A stretch of DNA of 64,000 bases from Micromonosporaceae bacterium (GCA_009377645.1 WHTQ01000007.1:31552-95551), one strand, 5' to 3'. Shown: positions 26,842 to 36,271, numbered from the stretch's first letter. Translations and numbers: made by a program. The notes: generated from the letters alone by a model not told the origin.

Positions 26842-28191
26842 TCACCTGACCGCCTTCCCGTCCCGGACCGTCGGCTCGCCCCGCAGGAAGGTGGCCACCA
26901 CCCGGCCGGGCAGCTCGGTCCCCGCGTACGGGGTGTTGCGGCTGAGGCTGGCCAGCTCCCCCGGCTCGACCGTCCAGCGGGCGGCCGGGTCCACCAGGGT
27001 GAGGGTGGCCGGCACCCCGACCGCCGGATCCTGCCCGTGGCCGGCCAGCCCGGCGATCCGGGCCGGCGCCCGGCTCATCCGCTCCGCGATCAGCTGCCAC
27101 AGTGCCATGTCGCCGGCTCCGTCACCGAACACCTGCAGCGCCACCGGCAGCGCGGTCTGCAGGCCGAGCATCCCCGGCCGGGCGTACGCCCACTCGCACT
27201 CCTTGTCCTCCACGGTGTGCGGGGCGTGGTCGGTGGCGATCGCGTCGATCACGCCGTCCAGCACGGCCTGCCGAAGCGCGGCCACGTCGTCGGCCGTCCG
27301 CAATGGTGGGTTCACTTTGAACACCGGGTCGTACGCGGTGGCGGCCGAGTCCCAGCCGCTCGCGAGTGCGGGGCTCGCAAGCTCGCTCCTCCCGCTCGCG
27401 CAACTGTCGGTCAGCAGCAGGTGGTGCGGGGTCACCTCGGCGGTGACCGGCACCCCGCGCGCCTTGGCCTGCCGCAGGATCTCCATGCTGCCGGCGGTGG
27501 ACACGTGGCAGACGTGCAGCCGGGAGCCGACGTGGCCGGCCAGCAGCACGTCCCGGGCGATGATCGCCTCCTCGGCGACCGCCGGCCAGCCGGCCAGCCC
27601 GAGCCGGGTGGCGACCTCCCCCTCGTGCAGCTGGGCGTCCTCGGTCAGGCGTGGCTCCTCGGCGTGCTGGGCGATCACCCCGTCGAACGACTTGACGTAC
27701 TCCAGCGCCCGGCGCATCAGCCGCGGGTCCGCCACGCACCGGCCGTCGTCGGAGAACACCCGCACCCGGGCGGCGGAGCTGGCCATCGCGGCGAGCTCGG
27801 CCAGCCGCTGCCCCCGCAGCCCGACCGTGACCGCGCCGACCGGCTGCACGTCCACCAGCCCGGCGTCCCGGCCCAGCCGGTAGACCTGCTCGACCACCCC
27901 GGCGGTGTCGGCCACCGGGTCGGTGTTGGCCATCGCGCACACCGCGGTGAACCCGCCCAGCGCGGCCGCCCGGGACCCGGTCTCGACCGTCTCGGCGTCC
28001 TCCCGGCCGGGCTCGCGCAGGTGGGTGTGCAGGTCGACCAGGCCGGGCAGCGCCACCAGCCCGTCCGCGTCGACCACCTCCGCCCCCTGGGCGGTCAGCC
28101 GGGTCCCCATCTCGGCCACCACGCCGTCGCGCAGCAGCAGGTCGGCCGGGTCCCCGCCGAGCACCCGGGCGCCCCGGATCACGTACCTCAC
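26842..28191 (-). CDS. pyrC: Dihydroorotase
   Basis: 449 residues, class I. Zinc motifs: [10 protein letters not shown] (about 54-63), AQHAEEPRL and ATDHAPHT (about 303-310, catalytic Asp). Substrate-binding residues lie in CAMANTDPV. It cyclises carbamoyl aspartate. Between LLLTD and [12 protein letters not shown] there are about 22 extra residues ([18 protein letters not shown]) that family members usually lack; they are encoded by a repeat element. The GTG start overlaps the pyrB stop (GTGA). Confidence 0.95.
   Translation of the reverse strand: MRYVIRGARVLGGDPADLLLRDGVVAEMGTRLTAQGAEVVDADGLVALPGLVDLHTHLREPGREDAETVETGSRAAALGGFTAVCAMANTDPVADTAGVVEQVYRLGRDAGLVDVQPVGAVTVGLRGQRLAELAAMASSAARVRVFSDDGRCVADPRLMRRALEYVKSFDGVIAQHAEEPRLTEDAQLHEGEVATRLGLAGWPAVAEEAIIARDVLLAGHVGSRLHVCHVSTAGSMEILRQAKARGVPVTAEVTPHHLLLTDSCASGRSELASPALASGWDSAATAYDPVFKVNPPLRTADDVAALRQAVLDGVIDAIATDHAPHTVEDKECEWAYARPGMLGLQTALPVALQVFGDGAGDMALWQLIAERMSRAPARIAGLAGHGQDPAVGVPATLTLVDPAARWTVEPGELASLSRNTPYAGTELPGRVVATFLRGEPTVRDGKAVR
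27340..27408. repeat. GCGAG...GAGCCCCGC repeat embedded in pyrC
   Basis: On the pyrC coding strand the segment GCGAGCGGGAGGAGCGAGCT is followed by TGCGAGCCCCGCACTCGCGA, dense in GCGAG/CTCGC inverted words. It resembles the core of the 1001-1200 tandem repeat (GCGAGG ... AGCCCCGC). It adds about 22 codons without breaking the frame. Confidence 0.65.
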
Positions 28192-29105
28192 TGGCGTCCC
28201 CCCCCGAGCAGCAGGTACAGCACGGCCATCCGGACCGACACCCCGTTCGCGACCTGCTCCACGATGGTAGACCGGGCCGAGTCGGCCACCTCCGGCGCGA
28301 TCTCCATCCCGCGGATGATCGGGCCGGGCGCCATCACGATCGCGTGCTCGGCCAGCCGGGCCGCCCGGCGGCTGTCCAGCCCGTAGTGGCGGGCGTACTC
28401 CCGGACGGTCGGGAAGTAGGAGTCGGCCATCCGCTCCTGCTGCACTCGCAGCATCATCACCACGTCCGCCTCCGGCAGCACCGCGTCCAGGTCGTAGGAG
28501 AAACTCACCGGCCAGGCACCCACCCCGACCGGCATCAACGTCGGGGGTCCGACCAGCACCACCTTGGCGCCCAGTGTGTGCAGCAGCCGGGCGTTCGAGT
28601 GCGCGACCCGGCTGTGCAGGATGTCCCCGACCACCGCCACTGTCAACCCGGACAGCCGGCCCAGCCGGGACCGGATGGTGTAGGCGTCCAGCAGCGCCTG
28701 GGTGGGGTGCTCGTTGGTGCCGTCGCCGGCGTTGAGGACGCTGCCGTCCAGCCAGTGCGCCAACCGGTGCGGGGCGCCGGCCGCCGAGTGGCGCACCACC
28801 ACCGCGTCCGCGCCCATCGCCTGCAGGGTCAGCGCGGTGTCCTTGAGGCTCTCCCCCTTGGCCACGCTGGACCCCTTGGCCGAGAAGTTGATCACGTCGG
28901 CAGACAGCCGCTTGGCGGCCGCCTCGAACGAGATCCGGGTCCGGGTGGAGTCCTCATAGAACAGGTTCACCACCGTGCGCCCGCGCAGGGTGGGCAGCTT
29001 CTTGACCTCCCGCCCGGTGACGTTGGCCAGCTCGGCCGCGGTGTCCAGTACCTCGGTCGCCCCGGCCGCGTCCAGATCGGCGGCGGAGAGCAGGTGCCGG
29101 TTCAT
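28188..29105 (-). CDS. pyrB: Aspartate carbamoyltransferase catalytic chain
   Basis: 305 residues from the ATG at 29105, which overlaps the pyrR stop. The carbamoyl-phosphate signature [13 protein letters not shown] (about 50-62), [12 protein letters not shown] and [16 protein letters not shown] (active-site loop) are intact. It forms carbamoyl aspartate. An open frame continues far upstream, but it runs through pyrR in another frame and is not coding. No regulatory pyrI gene is near, as is usual for actinobacteria. Confidence 0.97.
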   Translation of the reverse strand: MNRHLLSAADLDAAGATEVLDTAAELANVTGREVKKLPTLRGRTVVNLFYEDSTRTRISFEAAAKRLSADVINFSAKGSSVAKGESLKDTALTLQAMGADAVVVRHSAAGAPHRLAHWLDGSVLNAGDGTNEHPTQALLDAYTIRSRLGRLSGLTVAVVGDILHSRVAHSNARLLHTLGAKVVLVGPPTLMPVGVGAWPVSFSYDLDAVLPEADVVMMLRVQQERMADSYFPTVREYARHYGLDSRRAARLAEHAIVMAPGPIIRGMEIAPEVADSARSTIVEQVANGVSVRMAVLYLLLGGGRQ

Positions 29106-29668
29106 TCCGGGGGCTCCGGCACGATCGCGACCGAGTCGGTGCCGTCGGTCTCGGCCAGGCTGACCCGGACCTGCTCGGCCAGCGCGGTCGGCAGGTTCTT
29201 GCCGACGTAGTCGGCCCGGATCGGCAGCTCCCGGTGCCCCCGGTCGACCAGCACCGCCAGCTGGACCGCGGCCGGCCGGCCCAGGTCCCGCAGCGCGTCC
29301 AGCGCCGCCCGGGCGGTCCGGCCCCGGAACAGCACGTCGTCGACCAGGATCACCCGCTGCCCGTCGATCCCGCCGGGTGGCAGCTGGGTCGGCCCGAGCG
29401 CCCGGGGGGCCTGGGAGCGCAGGTCGTCGCGGTAGAGCGTCACGTCGACGACGCCGACCGGCACCCGTACCCGCTCGAAGGCGTGGATCCGGTCGGCGAT
29501 CCGGTGGGCCAGCGGCGCCCCCCGGGTAGGGATGCCGAGCAGGACGGTGCCGGTGGCACCCTGGGTCCGTTCCAGGATCTGATGGGCGATTCGGTCCACC
29601 ACCCGCTGCAGATCGGCGCCGGACAGGACGGTCTTGGCGGTGGAGTGCGCAGCCTCGGAGAAGGCCAC
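29102..29668 (-). CDS. pyrR: PyrR: pyr operon regulator and uracil phosphoribosyltransferase
   Basis: 188 residues. Type I PRTase fold with PRPP loop [18 protein letters not shown] (about 107-124) and the basic surface ([14 protein letters not shown]) used for RNA binding. With UMP bound, PyrR binds pyr mRNA; in mycobacteria it represses translation through a hairpin close to its own start. The GTG start at 29668 has AAAGGGGGT about seven bases upstream, directly after such a hairpin (29684-29701). First gene of pyrR-pyrB-pyrC-carA-carB, with overlaps throughout. Confidence 0.96.
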   Translation of the reverse strand: MAFSEAAHSTAKTVLSGADLQRVVDRIAHQILERTQGATGTVLLGIPTRGAPLAHRIADRIHAFERVRVPVGVVDVTLYRDDLRSQAPRALGPTQLPPGGIDGQRVILVDDVLFRGRTARAALDALRDLGRPAAVQLAVLVDRGHRELPIRADYVGKNLPTALAEQVRVSLAETDGTDSVAIVPEPPE

Positions 29669-29683
29669 CGTGGGACCCCCTTT

Positions 29684-29701
29684 CCCGCCTCGCTGGACGG
29701 G
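29684..29701 (-). promoter_or_regulatory. PyrR-binding-loop hairpin in the pyrR leader
   Basis: The leader RNA reads CCCGUCCAGCGAGGCGGG. CCCG pairs with CGGG and the loop GUCCAGCGAGGC fits the PyrR recognition consensus ARUCCNGNGAGGYU at all but the outer two positions. The pyrR Shine-Dalgarno sequence AAAGGGGGU begins one or two bases after the stem. Binding by PyrR-UMP would therefore hide the ribosome site, as shown for mycobacterial pyrR. Assignment rests on consensus and position. Confidence 0.75.
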
Positions 29702-29786
29702 TCATTAAAGGATGTCGGACAGGCCGCTGTGAGCGTACCAGCCGGAGCCGGCGACGATCCCCTGGCGACAGGAGGGTAACCAGCAC

Positions 29787-29815
29787 TTGACCAGCGGGCC
29801 GCCTCCGCGTACCGT
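29787..29815 (+). promoter_or_regulatory. bldD promoter
   Basis: TTGACC at 29787-29792 and TACCGT at 29810-29815 are separated by 17 bases, a strong match to the principal-sigma consensus of actinobacteria (TTGAC / TAnnnT). The predicted start is near 29822, giving a leader of about 50 bases before the bldD ATG. Confidence 0.7.
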
Positions 29816-29828
29816 CACTCTGCGTAGC
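29814..29828 (+). promoter_or_regulatory. BldD box overlapping the bldD promoter
   Basis: GTCACTCTGCGTAGC matches the BldD box nTnACnC(A/T)GnGTnAn at every fixed position except the last A (G here). It covers the end of the -10 element and the predicted transcription start, the right place for repression. BldD represses its own gene in Streptomyces. Confidence 0.65.
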
Positions 29829-29873
29829 AAAACTCGGGTAAATCCCCTCGGTCAGTCACTGGGAGTGTCGATC

Positions 29874-30359
29874 ATGCCGTCAGAGTTCGCCAAGCAACTG
29901 GGCGCCCGCCTGCGTGCCATCCGCCAGCAGCAGGGGCTGTCCCTGCAGGGCGTGGAGGAGAAGTCGGGCGGCCGCTGGAAGGCCGTGGTGGTCGGCTCGT
30001 ACGAGCGCGGAGACCGGGCGGTCACCGTGAACCGGCTGGCCGAGATCGCCGACTTCTACCGGGTGCCGGTCTCGGAGCTGCTGCCGGAGGGCACCCCGAT
30101 CCAGTTCGACTTCGCCGGCAAGGTGGTGCTCGACCTGGAGAAGCTCTACGACCGGAAGGAGGACGACCTCACCCACGTGGCCAACTACGCGCGGGCGATC
30201 CAGCACCAGCGCGGCGACTACAACGGCCGGGTGCTGTCGATCCGGGCCTCCGACCTGCAGGCGCTGGCGATCGTCTACGACGAGGCGCCGGCCGACCTGA
30301 TCGACCGGCTGTCCGACAACGACATGCTGGTCGCCGACCCCCGCTCACTGTTCGAGTAG
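29874..30359 (+). CDS. bldD: Developmental master regulator BldD
   Basis: 161 residues from ATG 29874 (GGGAG eight bases upstream). The N-terminal helix-turn-helix (about 8-70: LRAIRQQQGLSLQGVEEKSG, VVVGSYERGDRAVTV) is almost that of Streptomyces BldD. The C-terminal domain carries the cyclic-di-GMP motif RGD (113-115) plus RASD (124-127), corresponding to RGD-X8-RxxD. BldD dimers bound by tetrameric c-di-GMP repress sporulation genes during vegetative growth. It is divergent from pyrR and convergent with nusB, as in other actinomycetes. Confidence 0.94.
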   Translation: MPSEFAKQLGARLRAIRQQQGLSLQGVEEKSGGRWKAVVVGSYERGDRAVTVNRLAEIADFYRVPVSELLPEGTPIQFDFAGKVVLDLEKLYDRKEDDLTHVANYARAIQHQRGDYNGRVLSIRASDLQALAIVYDEAPADLIDRLSDNDMLVADPRSLFE

Positions 30360-30400
30360 TAGCCCCGGCCGTACGCAAGATTGCCCCGTGGCCACCGGCG

Positions 30401-30835
30401 TCAGGGGGTGGCGAACTCGGCGATCCGGCCGAGCACGCCGTTCAGGAACCGGGGCGAGTCATCCGTGGACAGCTGCCGGGCCAGCTCCACCGCCTCGGTG
30501 ATCGCGACCGGGTGGTCGATGTCGTCGACCCACAGCAGCTCGTAGACCGCGATCCGGGCCAGGTTCCGGTCCACCGGCGGCATCCGGTGAAGCGTCCAGC
30601 CCTCGGCGTAGCTGCCGATCAGCTCGTCGATCCGCTCCCGGTGCGCCACCACCCCGTGCACCAGCGACTCCGCGTACGCCAGGTGCAGGGGGGTCGGCTG
30701 CTCCAGCCGCTGCACGTACGCCACCAGCACCTGGTCCGGGTCCAGGCCGCGAAGGTCCGCCTCGTACAGCACGTCCAGGGCCCGCTTGCGCGCCTTGCGG
30801 CGGGCCGGCATCTGCAGTTTGGGACCTTCGGCCAT
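30401..30835 (-). CDS. nusB: Transcription antitermination factor NusB
   Basis: 144 residues. All-helical NusB fold with RRKARKRALDVLYEADLRG at the start and PVAITEAVELARQLSTDDSP ... FLNGVLGRI at the end. With NusE (S10) it binds boxA of rRNA leaders. The ATG at 30835 is five bases after the efp stop; an internal ATG at 30811 (MPARRKARKRA) would give a length closer to Streptomyces NusB. Confidence 0.94.
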   Translation of the reverse strand: MAEGPKLQMPARRKARKRALDVLYEADLRGLDPDQVLVAYVQRLEQPTPLHLAYAESLVHGVVAHRERIDELIGSYAEGWTLHRMPPVDRNLARIAVYELLWVDDIDHPVAITEAVELARQLSTDDSPRFLNGVLGRIAEFATP

Positions 30836-30840
30836 GGCGC

Positions 30841-31398
30841 TCAGGCTCGACCGAGATAGCGACCGTCGCGGGTGTCGACCTTGATCTTCTCGCCAGTGGT
30901 GACGAACAGCGGCACCTGTACGGTCGCGCCGGTCTGCACGGTGGCCGGCTTGCTGCCGGCGCTGGACCGGTCCCCCTGCAGCCCGGGCTCGGTGTAGGTC
31001 ACCTCCAGCACCACGCTGGCCGGCAGCTCGATGTAGAGCGGCGCCCCCTCGTGGGTGGCCACCATCACCTCCGCCTCCGGCAGCAGCCAGCTCGCCGCGT
31101 CCCCGACCGTGCCGCCGCCGACCTGGAGCTGGTCGTAGGTGTCCAGGTCCATGAAGACATAGTCCTCGCCGTCCGCGTACAGGTACTGCATGGTGCGTTT
31201 GTCCACGGTGGCGGTCTCGACCTTGGTGCCGGCGTTGAAGGTCCGGTCGACCACCTTGCCGGACAGCACGTTCTTCAGGGTGGTCCGCACGAACGCCCCG
31301 CCCTTGCCCGGCTTGACGTGCTGGAACCCCACCACCGACCACAGCTGGCCGTCGAGGTTGAGGACCAGGCCGTTCTTGAGATCGTTGGTGGTGGCCAT
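30841..31398 (-). CDS. efp: Elongation factor P
   Basis: 185 residues from ATG 31398 ([13 protein letters not shown]). Three OB-like domains; the tip loop that enters the peptidyl-transferase centre reads [11 protein letters not shown], with Lys near residue 32. It relieves stalling at polyproline, relevant for the proline-rich proteins of this genome. The PGKGxA loop fits the actinobacterial type thought to work without beta-lysylation. Upstream of the start lies the decayed DUF559 gene. Confidence 0.96.
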   Translation of the reverse strand: MATTNDLKNGLVLNLDGQLWSVVGFQHVKPGKGGAFVRTTLKNVLSGKVVDRTFNAGTKVETATVDKRTMQYLYADGEDYVFMDLDTYDQLQVGGGTVGDAASWLLPEAEVMVATHEGAPLYIELPASVVLEVTYTEPGLQGDRSSAGSKPATVQTGATVQVPLFVTTGEKIKVDTRDGRYLGRA

Positions 31399-31445
31399 CG
31401 GCGGTGCGGCTTCTTTCTTCTCGACAGGGGCAAACCCGATCGAGT

Positions 31446-31930
31446 CTACCTGAACGAGCGCTCGCCCCGCGCCAGCACCTCGCCTGCCCGGTGGGCCAGC
31501 ACATCCGGGCTGGTGTACTTGCTCAGCCCGTCCGCCCCGGGAAATCGACTCCAGCGGGGAGGCCGCCCGGGGGTCGGCGAAGCCGGCGACGTCCCGCGCC
31601 CAGGCCACGCCGGCACGCCTGCGCCACCGCATGCAGCTCTTCCCGGGTGCACCGTTGCATCCGCAGCGCAGCGTCGGCCACCACAACGCCGGCCCGGAAC
31701 GACCTCCCACGCGCCAGGTCCATCACGGTCCGGGCCGGAGTGGTCAACGGGAGACCTCTATGGACAGTCACGTCGGCAGGGTCCAGTCGGGCATGGTGGA
31801 CCTGCACGCCCGTACGACAGCTCGCCACCGCCGCGACTTGGTTGGGCTGGGGTTCGACGACCGCCCGGATATGTCGGACATTCTCGGGCGCATGATCGCC
31901 CGCAGCCCCACCAAGTGCGGGAAGGGCGGA
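31446..31930 (-). pseudogene. Decayed AbiEi/DUF559-family gene
   Basis: Pieces of one protein appear in successive frames on the minus strand: GVQVHHARLDPADVTVHRGL then [20 protein letters not shown] and [20 protein letters not shown] (about 31830-31620), then [20 protein letters not shown] in a second frame (about 31610-31550), then [20 protein letters not shown] to a TAG at 31446 in a third. This is the order in AbiEi-antitoxin/DUF559 proteins, but about 35 residues of the nuclease-like domain between KYT and SPD are missing and at least two frameshifts are needed. The N-terminal DNA-binding part is not seen. It occupies most of the 554-bp gap between efp and mscR. Confidence 0.7.
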
Positions 31931-31952
31931 GGGGGCGGAGGGGCGGGTGGAG

Positions 31953-33038
31953 TCAGAGCAGCACGACGGAGCGGAGGACCTCGCCGCGGTGCATCTTCTC
32001 GAACGCCTGCTCCACGCCGGTCAGGGCGATCCGCTCGGAGACGAACGCCGCCAGGTCGAGCCGGCCCTGCCGGTACAGCTCGATCAGCATCGGGAAGTCC
32101 CGCTCCGGCAGGCAGTCGCCGTACCAGGACGACTTCAGCGCGCCGCCGCGGCCGAACACGTCCAGCAGCGGCAGCTCGATCCGCATCTCCGGAGTGGGTA
32201 CGCCGACCAGCACCACGGTGCCGGCCAGGTCCCGGGCGTAGAACGCCTGCCGGTAGGTCTCCGGCCGGCCCACCGCCTCGATCACCACGTCGGCGCCGTT
32301 CCCGCCGGTCAGCTCGCGTACCGCCTCGACCACATCCTGCTGGGTGCCGTTCACGGTGTGGGTGGCACCCAGCCCCCGGGCCCATTCCAGCTTCCGGTCG
32401 TCGATGTCCACCCCGATGATCGTGGTGGCGCCGGCCAGCCGGGCACCGGCCACCGCCGCGTTGCCGACGCCCCCGCAGCCGATCACCGCCACCGAGTCAC
32501 CGCGGCCGACCTGGCCGGTGTTCAGCGCCGCCCCGAGCCCGGCCATCACACCGCACCCGAGCAGCCCGGCCACCGCCGGCTCGGCGGCCGGGTCCACCTT
32601 GGTGCACTGGCCGGCGGCCACCAGGGTCTTGTCCGCGAACGCCCCGATCCCGAGCGCCGGGGACAGCACCGTGCCGTCGGCCAGGGTCATCGGCTGGGTC
32701 GCGTTGTGGGTGTCGAAGCAGTACCACGGCCGGCCCCGCCGGCAGGCCCGGCACCGGCCGCAGACCGCCCGCCAGTTGAGCACCACGAAGTCGCCCTCGG
32801 ACAGGCCGGTCACCCCGGCGCCGGTCGCCTCGACCACCCCGGCCGCCTCGTGGCCGAGCAGGAACGGGAAGTCGTCGTTGATGCCGCCGTCCCGGTAGTG
32901 CAGGTCGGTGTGGCACACCCCGCAGGCCTGGACCCGCACCAGCGCCTCCCCCGGACCCGGGTCCGGCACCAGCACCGTCTCCAGGCTGACCGGGGCGCCC
33001 TTGCTCCGGGCCACCACTGCGCGCACCTCGTGCGGCAT
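31953..33038 (-). CDS. mscR: S-(hydroxymethyl)mycothiol dehydrogenase
   Basis: 361 residues from ATG 33038, which has GGAGG five bases upstream. Zinc-dependent medium-chain dehydrogenase: catalytic zinc site [14 protein letters not shown] and GHEAAGVVE, structural zinc cysteines [15 protein letters not shown], and the NAD loop [11 protein letters not shown]. Length and motifs ([24 protein letters not shown]) match mycothiol-dependent formaldehyde dehydrogenase / S-nitrosomycothiol reductase. It detoxifies formaldehyde and NO adducts in the cytoplasm. It lies 57 bp after aroQ. Confidence 0.9.
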   Translation of the reverse strand: MPHEVRAVVARSKGAPVSLETVLVPDPGPGEALVRVQACGVCHTDLHYRDGGINDDFPFLLGHEAAGVVEATGAGVTGLSEGDFVVLNWRAVCGRCRACRRGRPWYCFDTHNATQPMTLADGTVLSPALGIGAFADKTLVAAGQCTKVDPAAEPAVAGLLGCGVMAGLGAALNTGQVGRGDSVAVIGCGGVGNAAVAGARLAGATTIIGVDIDDRKLEWARGLGATHTVNGTQQDVVEAVRELTGGNGADVVIEAVGRPETYRQAFYARDLAGTVVLVGVPTPEMRIELPLLDVFGRGGALKSSWYGDCLPERDFPMLIELYRQGRLDLAAFVSERIALTGVEQAFEKMHRGEVLRSVVLL

Positions 33039-33095
33039 CGCCACCTCCGGATCTCGACCGTGGCGGTCATGGTAGTGGACCGCGACGGCAGCCCG

Positions 33096-33524
33096 CTAGG
33101 AGCGGGCGGCGAGGTGTCGCAAGGCCAGCCGGTAGCCGTCCACCCCGAGACCGCAGATCACGCCGGTGGCGAGCGCCGAGACCACCGAGTGGTGCCGGAA
33201 CGGCTCCCGGGCGTGGATGTTGGAGATGTGCACCTCGACCAGCGGGGCGGTCAGCAGCGCGCAGGCGTCCCGGACCGCGTAGGAGTAGTGCGACCAGGCA
33301 CCCGGGTTGAGCACCACCGGCGCCACCTCGTCGGCGGCGGCGTGCAGCCAGCCCAGCAGCTCGGACTCGGCGTCGGTCTGCCGGACCACCACGTCCAGGC
33401 CGAGCTCGGTGCCGGTCGACTGGCAGGTGGCGACCAGCTCCGAATAGGACATGAGCCCGTAGATGTCGGTCTGCCGGGTGCCCAGCCGGCCCAGGTTCGG
33501 CCCGTTCAGCACGTACACTCTCAT
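33096..33524 (-). CDS. aroQ: Type II 3-dehydroquinate dehydratase
   Basis: 142 residues from ATG 33524, overlapping the aroB stop (ATGA). Type II dodecameric enzyme: [17 protein letters not shown] at the N-terminus (catalytic Tyr and Arg), [16 protein letters not shown] and [15 protein letters not shown]. Third step of the shikimate pathway. Confidence 0.96.
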   Translation of the reverse strand: MRVYVLNGPNLGRLGTRQTDIYGLMSYSELVATCQSTGTELGLDVVVRQTDAESELLGWLHAAADEVAPVVLNPGAWSHYSYAVRDACALLTAPLVEVHISNIHAREPFRHHSVVSALATGVICGLGVDGYRLALRHLAARS

Positions 33525-34612
33525 CCGGCCACCTCCGCGTACGCCTGGGCCAGCAGCTGCTCCGCCGGCTCGTCCAGGATGGACGGCCGGGCCAGCCCGT
33601 CCAGCACCACGAACCGCAGCCGCGGCCCGCGGGCCTTCTTGTCCACCGTCATCGCCGCCCGCAGCGGCGGCCATGGGGTGGCGGTGCGGATCGGCAGCCC
33701 CAGCCCGGACAGCACGCTGGCGTGCCGGCGGGCGGTCGGCGGGTCCAGCCGGCCGGCCAGCCGGGCCAGCGCGGCCGCGAACACCAGCCCCACCGCCACC
33801 GCCTCGCCGTGCCGGGTCCGGTAGCCGGCCACCTGCTCGATCGCGTGCGCCAGCGTGTGCCCGTAGTTGAGCACCTCCCGCGGCCCCGCCTCCCGGAGGT
33901 CGGCCGAGACCACCTCCGCCTTCACCCGGACCGCCCGCTCGACCAGCTCCCGCAGCACCGGGCCGGCCGGATCGGTGGCCGCGGCCGGGTCGGCCTCGAC
34001 CAGCGCCAGGATTCCCGGGTCCGCGATGAAGCCGCACTTGACCACCTCGGCCAGCCCGGCCACCAGCTCCGGCCCCGGCAGCGTGTCCAGAGTGGCCAGA
34101 TCGGCCAGCACCCCGACCGGCGGGTGGAACGCACCGACCAGGTTCTTACCGGCCGCCGTGTTCACCCCGGTCTTGCCGCCGACCGCCGCGTCGACCATCC
34201 CGAGCAGGCTGGTCGGCACGGCCAGCCAGGGCACCCCCCGCAGCCAGCCGGCGGCCACGAACCCGGCCAGGTCGGTGGTGGCGCCGCCGCCCACCCCGAC
34301 CACCACGTCGGTACGCGTGAAGCCGGCCGCCCCGAGCGCGTCCCAGCACCGGGCCGCCTCGGCGACCGTCTTGCCGGCCTCGGCGTCCGGGACCTGCACC
34401 GGCAGCGGCTCGACCCCGCCGGCCCGCAGCCGGTCGGCGACCCGCGCCGCGTACCCGCGCAGCGGTGCCGGGTGCAGCACCGCGGCCTGGGCGGCGGCGG
34501 CCACCGGCGGGGGCAGCGGCGGCGGCGCGTCGAGCAGGTCCCGCCCGACCAGCACCCGGTAGGGCGCGGGTCCGGCCACCGGGATCGCGGTGGGCTGGTG
34601 GGTCGGGTTCAT
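33521..34612 (-). CDS. aroB: 3-dehydroquinate synthase
   Basis: 363 residues from ATG 34612. NAD-binding [18 protein letters not shown] (about 104-121), [19 protein letters not shown] (133-151), zinc ligands Glu in AEVVKCG and His in [11 protein letters not shown]. It forms dehydroquinate from DAHP. Normally contiguous with aroK and aroC; here a four-gene insert lies upstream and 62 bp separate it from the hydrolase gene. An open frame upstream of the ATG is a shadow. Confidence 0.97.
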   Translation of the reverse strand: MNPTHQPTAIPVAGPAPYRVLVGRDLLDAPPPLPPPVAAAAQAAVLHPAPLRGYAARVADRLRAGGVEPLPVQVPDAEAGKTVAEAARCWDALGAAGFTRTDVVVGVGGGATTDLAGFVAAGWLRGVPWLAVPTSLLGMVDAAVGGKTGVNTAAGKNLVGAFHPPVGVLADLATLDTLPGPELVAGLAEVVKCGFIADPGILALVEADPAAATDPAGPVLRELVERAVRVKAEVVSADLREAGPREVLNYGHTLAHAIEQVAGYRTRHGEAVAVGLVFAAALARLAGRLDPPTARRHASVLSGLGLPIRTATPWPPLRAAMTVDKKARGPRLRFVVLDGLARPSILDEPAEQLLAQAYAEVAG

Positions 34613-34674
34613 CGCCGTCGGTGCTGCTCCGGGTCGTCGCGGTAGGTCCCGGTCATGGTAGACCGGCCGGCCGG

Positions 34675-35493
34675 TCAGCCGGTCCGGTCCGCGCCGACAT
34701 CCGAGCCGAAGAACTCGACCAGCACCGGCGCCACCGCCTCCGGCTTGAGCAGGTGGGTCTGCCCGGCCAGGCTGCGGTGCCGGGCGTCCGGCAGGACCTC
34801 GGCCAGCGCCCGCATCCCGTTGCGCAGGTAGCCCGGGCTCTTGCCGCCGTCCATCGACAGCGTGGGCTGGGTGGCGCCGGCCCACCGGTCGGCCGGCAAC
34901 GGCCGGCCGGACCCGGTGTCGCCGAGGATCCGGAAGTCGTACGGGAGGGTGTGCGCGACCGCCTTGAGCTTCTTCCAGGCCGGGGTGAGCCACATCACCG
35001 CGACCCCGACCGCCGGGACCCCGACCGTCCGCATGAACCTCGCCACCGCGGCGGACCGGCGGTCGGCGGCGACCAGCGCCTCCATCCGCTCCAGGTAGTC
35101 GTCCGGGCGGGCCGGGTGGCTGTCGTCGACCACGAACGGCGCCTCGTAGACCGCGAGCCGGCGCACCCCGTCCAGCCGGGCCGCCGCGTCCAGCGCCAGC
35201 ACCGCGCCCGAGGAGATGCCGTACAGGTAGGCCGAGCCGCCGGCCTCCCGTAGCAGCGCTTCGAGGTCGTCCACCTCCCGCTCCGGCGCGTACGGAGCGG
35301 TGTCACCGCTGTCGCCGCGCCCCCGCCGGTCGTAGGTGTAGACGGTGAAGTGCCCGGCCAGCTGGGCCGCCAGCGGGCCGGCCGGGCCGAACCTCCGGTG
35401 GCAGAGGGCGCCGTCGACCAGGATCACCGGCGGGCCACTGCCGGTCCGGTCGAACCCGATGGTGGTGCCGTCGCGAGAGGTCACGGTGCTCAT
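34675..35493 (-). CDS. Alpha/beta-hydrolase
   Basis: 272 residues from ATG 35493 (GGAGCAG upstream). Alpha/beta fold with oxyanion-region VDGALCHRR, nucleophile elbow LYGISSGAVLALD (Ser near residue 93) and final His in GQTHLLKPEAV. The strand-loop YDRRGRGDSGD is typical of peroxidase/epoxide-hydrolase-like members. The substrate is unknown. It starts 16 bp after the SRPBCC gene, so it is the last gene of the DUF6220-MCO-SRPBCC-hydrolase unit. Confidence 0.85.
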   Translation of the reverse strand: MSTVTSRDGTTIGFDRTGSGPPVILVDGALCHRRFGPAGPLAAQLAGHFTVYTYDRRGRGDSGDTAPYAPEREVDDLEALLREAGGSAYLYGISSGAVLALDAAARLDGVRRLAVYEAPFVVDDSHPARPDDYLERMEALVAADRRSAAVARFMRTVGVPAVGVAVMWLTPAWKKLKAVAHTLPYDFRILGDTGSGRPLPADRWAGATQPTLSMDGGKSPGYLRNGMRALAEVLPDARHRSLAGQTHLLKPEAVAPVLVEFFGSDVGADRTG

Positions 35494-35509
35494 CGTCTGC
35501 TCCATTCAG

Positions 35510-36259
35510 TCAACTATCGGCGGGTAGCTGGGCGAGCCAGTTCCGCCAGGCGCGCTCGGCGGGCTCCGGGTCGGTCCCGGAGAACAGCTGGTGCCCGGCC
35601 ACCAGCGACCCCTGGAACCCTTGCAGGAAACGGTAGAGTGCGTCGCCGGTGCGGATGCCGATGGTCTGCGGGTTGACCGCGTACACCACCCCGTCGACCG
35701 GCGGGAGCCCGGCCGGCGCGAACCGGGCCCGGTCCCCCTCGGCGACCGGGGCGGCCAGCCCGAGCGCGCGGCGCAGGGCCGCCCAGGCGGTGTCCCAGTC
35801 CGGCACCGGCGGCCCGAACGCGGTGACCGGGGTGGCGGTCCGGCCCGGGAAGTGGGTCAGGTAGGTCCGCAGGGTGCGCGCGAACAGGTCCCCGCCCTGG
35901 GTCATCGCCGCAAGCTCCGCCTGCCAGTCGTCTCCGGGCAGGAAGCCGCTGACCACCATCCGCACCGTGGCGCCGCCGCGCTCGCCCCTGTCCACCAGGA
36001 ACTCGTACGCGATCGACCGCCCGTCCTCGGCCTCGCCGGTGCCGTACGCCAGTCGGCGGGGTGGCTCCCAGGCGGTCACCGTGGCGACCGGTGCGTAGCC
36101 GCCGAAGGCGGTCCGCACCGAGCCGTCCGGCCCCGGCTCGACCTGGTTGCGACCCATGAACCAGGAGTCGATCCCGGGACCGGTGGCGATCGCCTCCCAG
36201 ACCTGCTCCGGGGTCGCGTTGACCGTGAACTCGCTGCGCTGCTCGAACCGGTGCCCCAT
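35510..36259 (-). CDS. SRPBCC (AHSA1/START-like) domain protein
   Basis: 249 residues; ATG with GGAGG four bases upstream. The N-terminal 150 residues have the SRPBCC ligand-binding pattern (FTVNATPEQVWEAIATGPGI, then ATVTAWEPPRRLAYG). The C-terminal 90 residues (DGVVYAVNPQTIGIRTGDAL) form a second region that I cannot assign. Such proteins bind hydrophobic ligands or act in polyketide or stress contexts. It follows the oxidase gene by 12 bp. Confidence 0.78.
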   Translation of the reverse strand: MGHRFEQRSEFTVNATPEQVWEAIATGPGIDSWFMGRNQVEPGPDGSVRTAFGGYAPVATVTAWEPPRRLAYGTGEAEDGRSIAYEFLVDRGERGGATVRMVVSGFLPGDDWQAELAAMTQGGDLFARTLRTYLTHFPGRTATPVTAFGPPVPDWDTAWAALRRALGLAAPVAEGDRARFAPAGLPPVDGVVYAVNPQTIGIRTGDALYRFLQGFQGSLVAGHQLFSGTDPEPAERAWRNWLAQLPADS

Positions 36260-36271
36260 CCCGCCTCCAGC

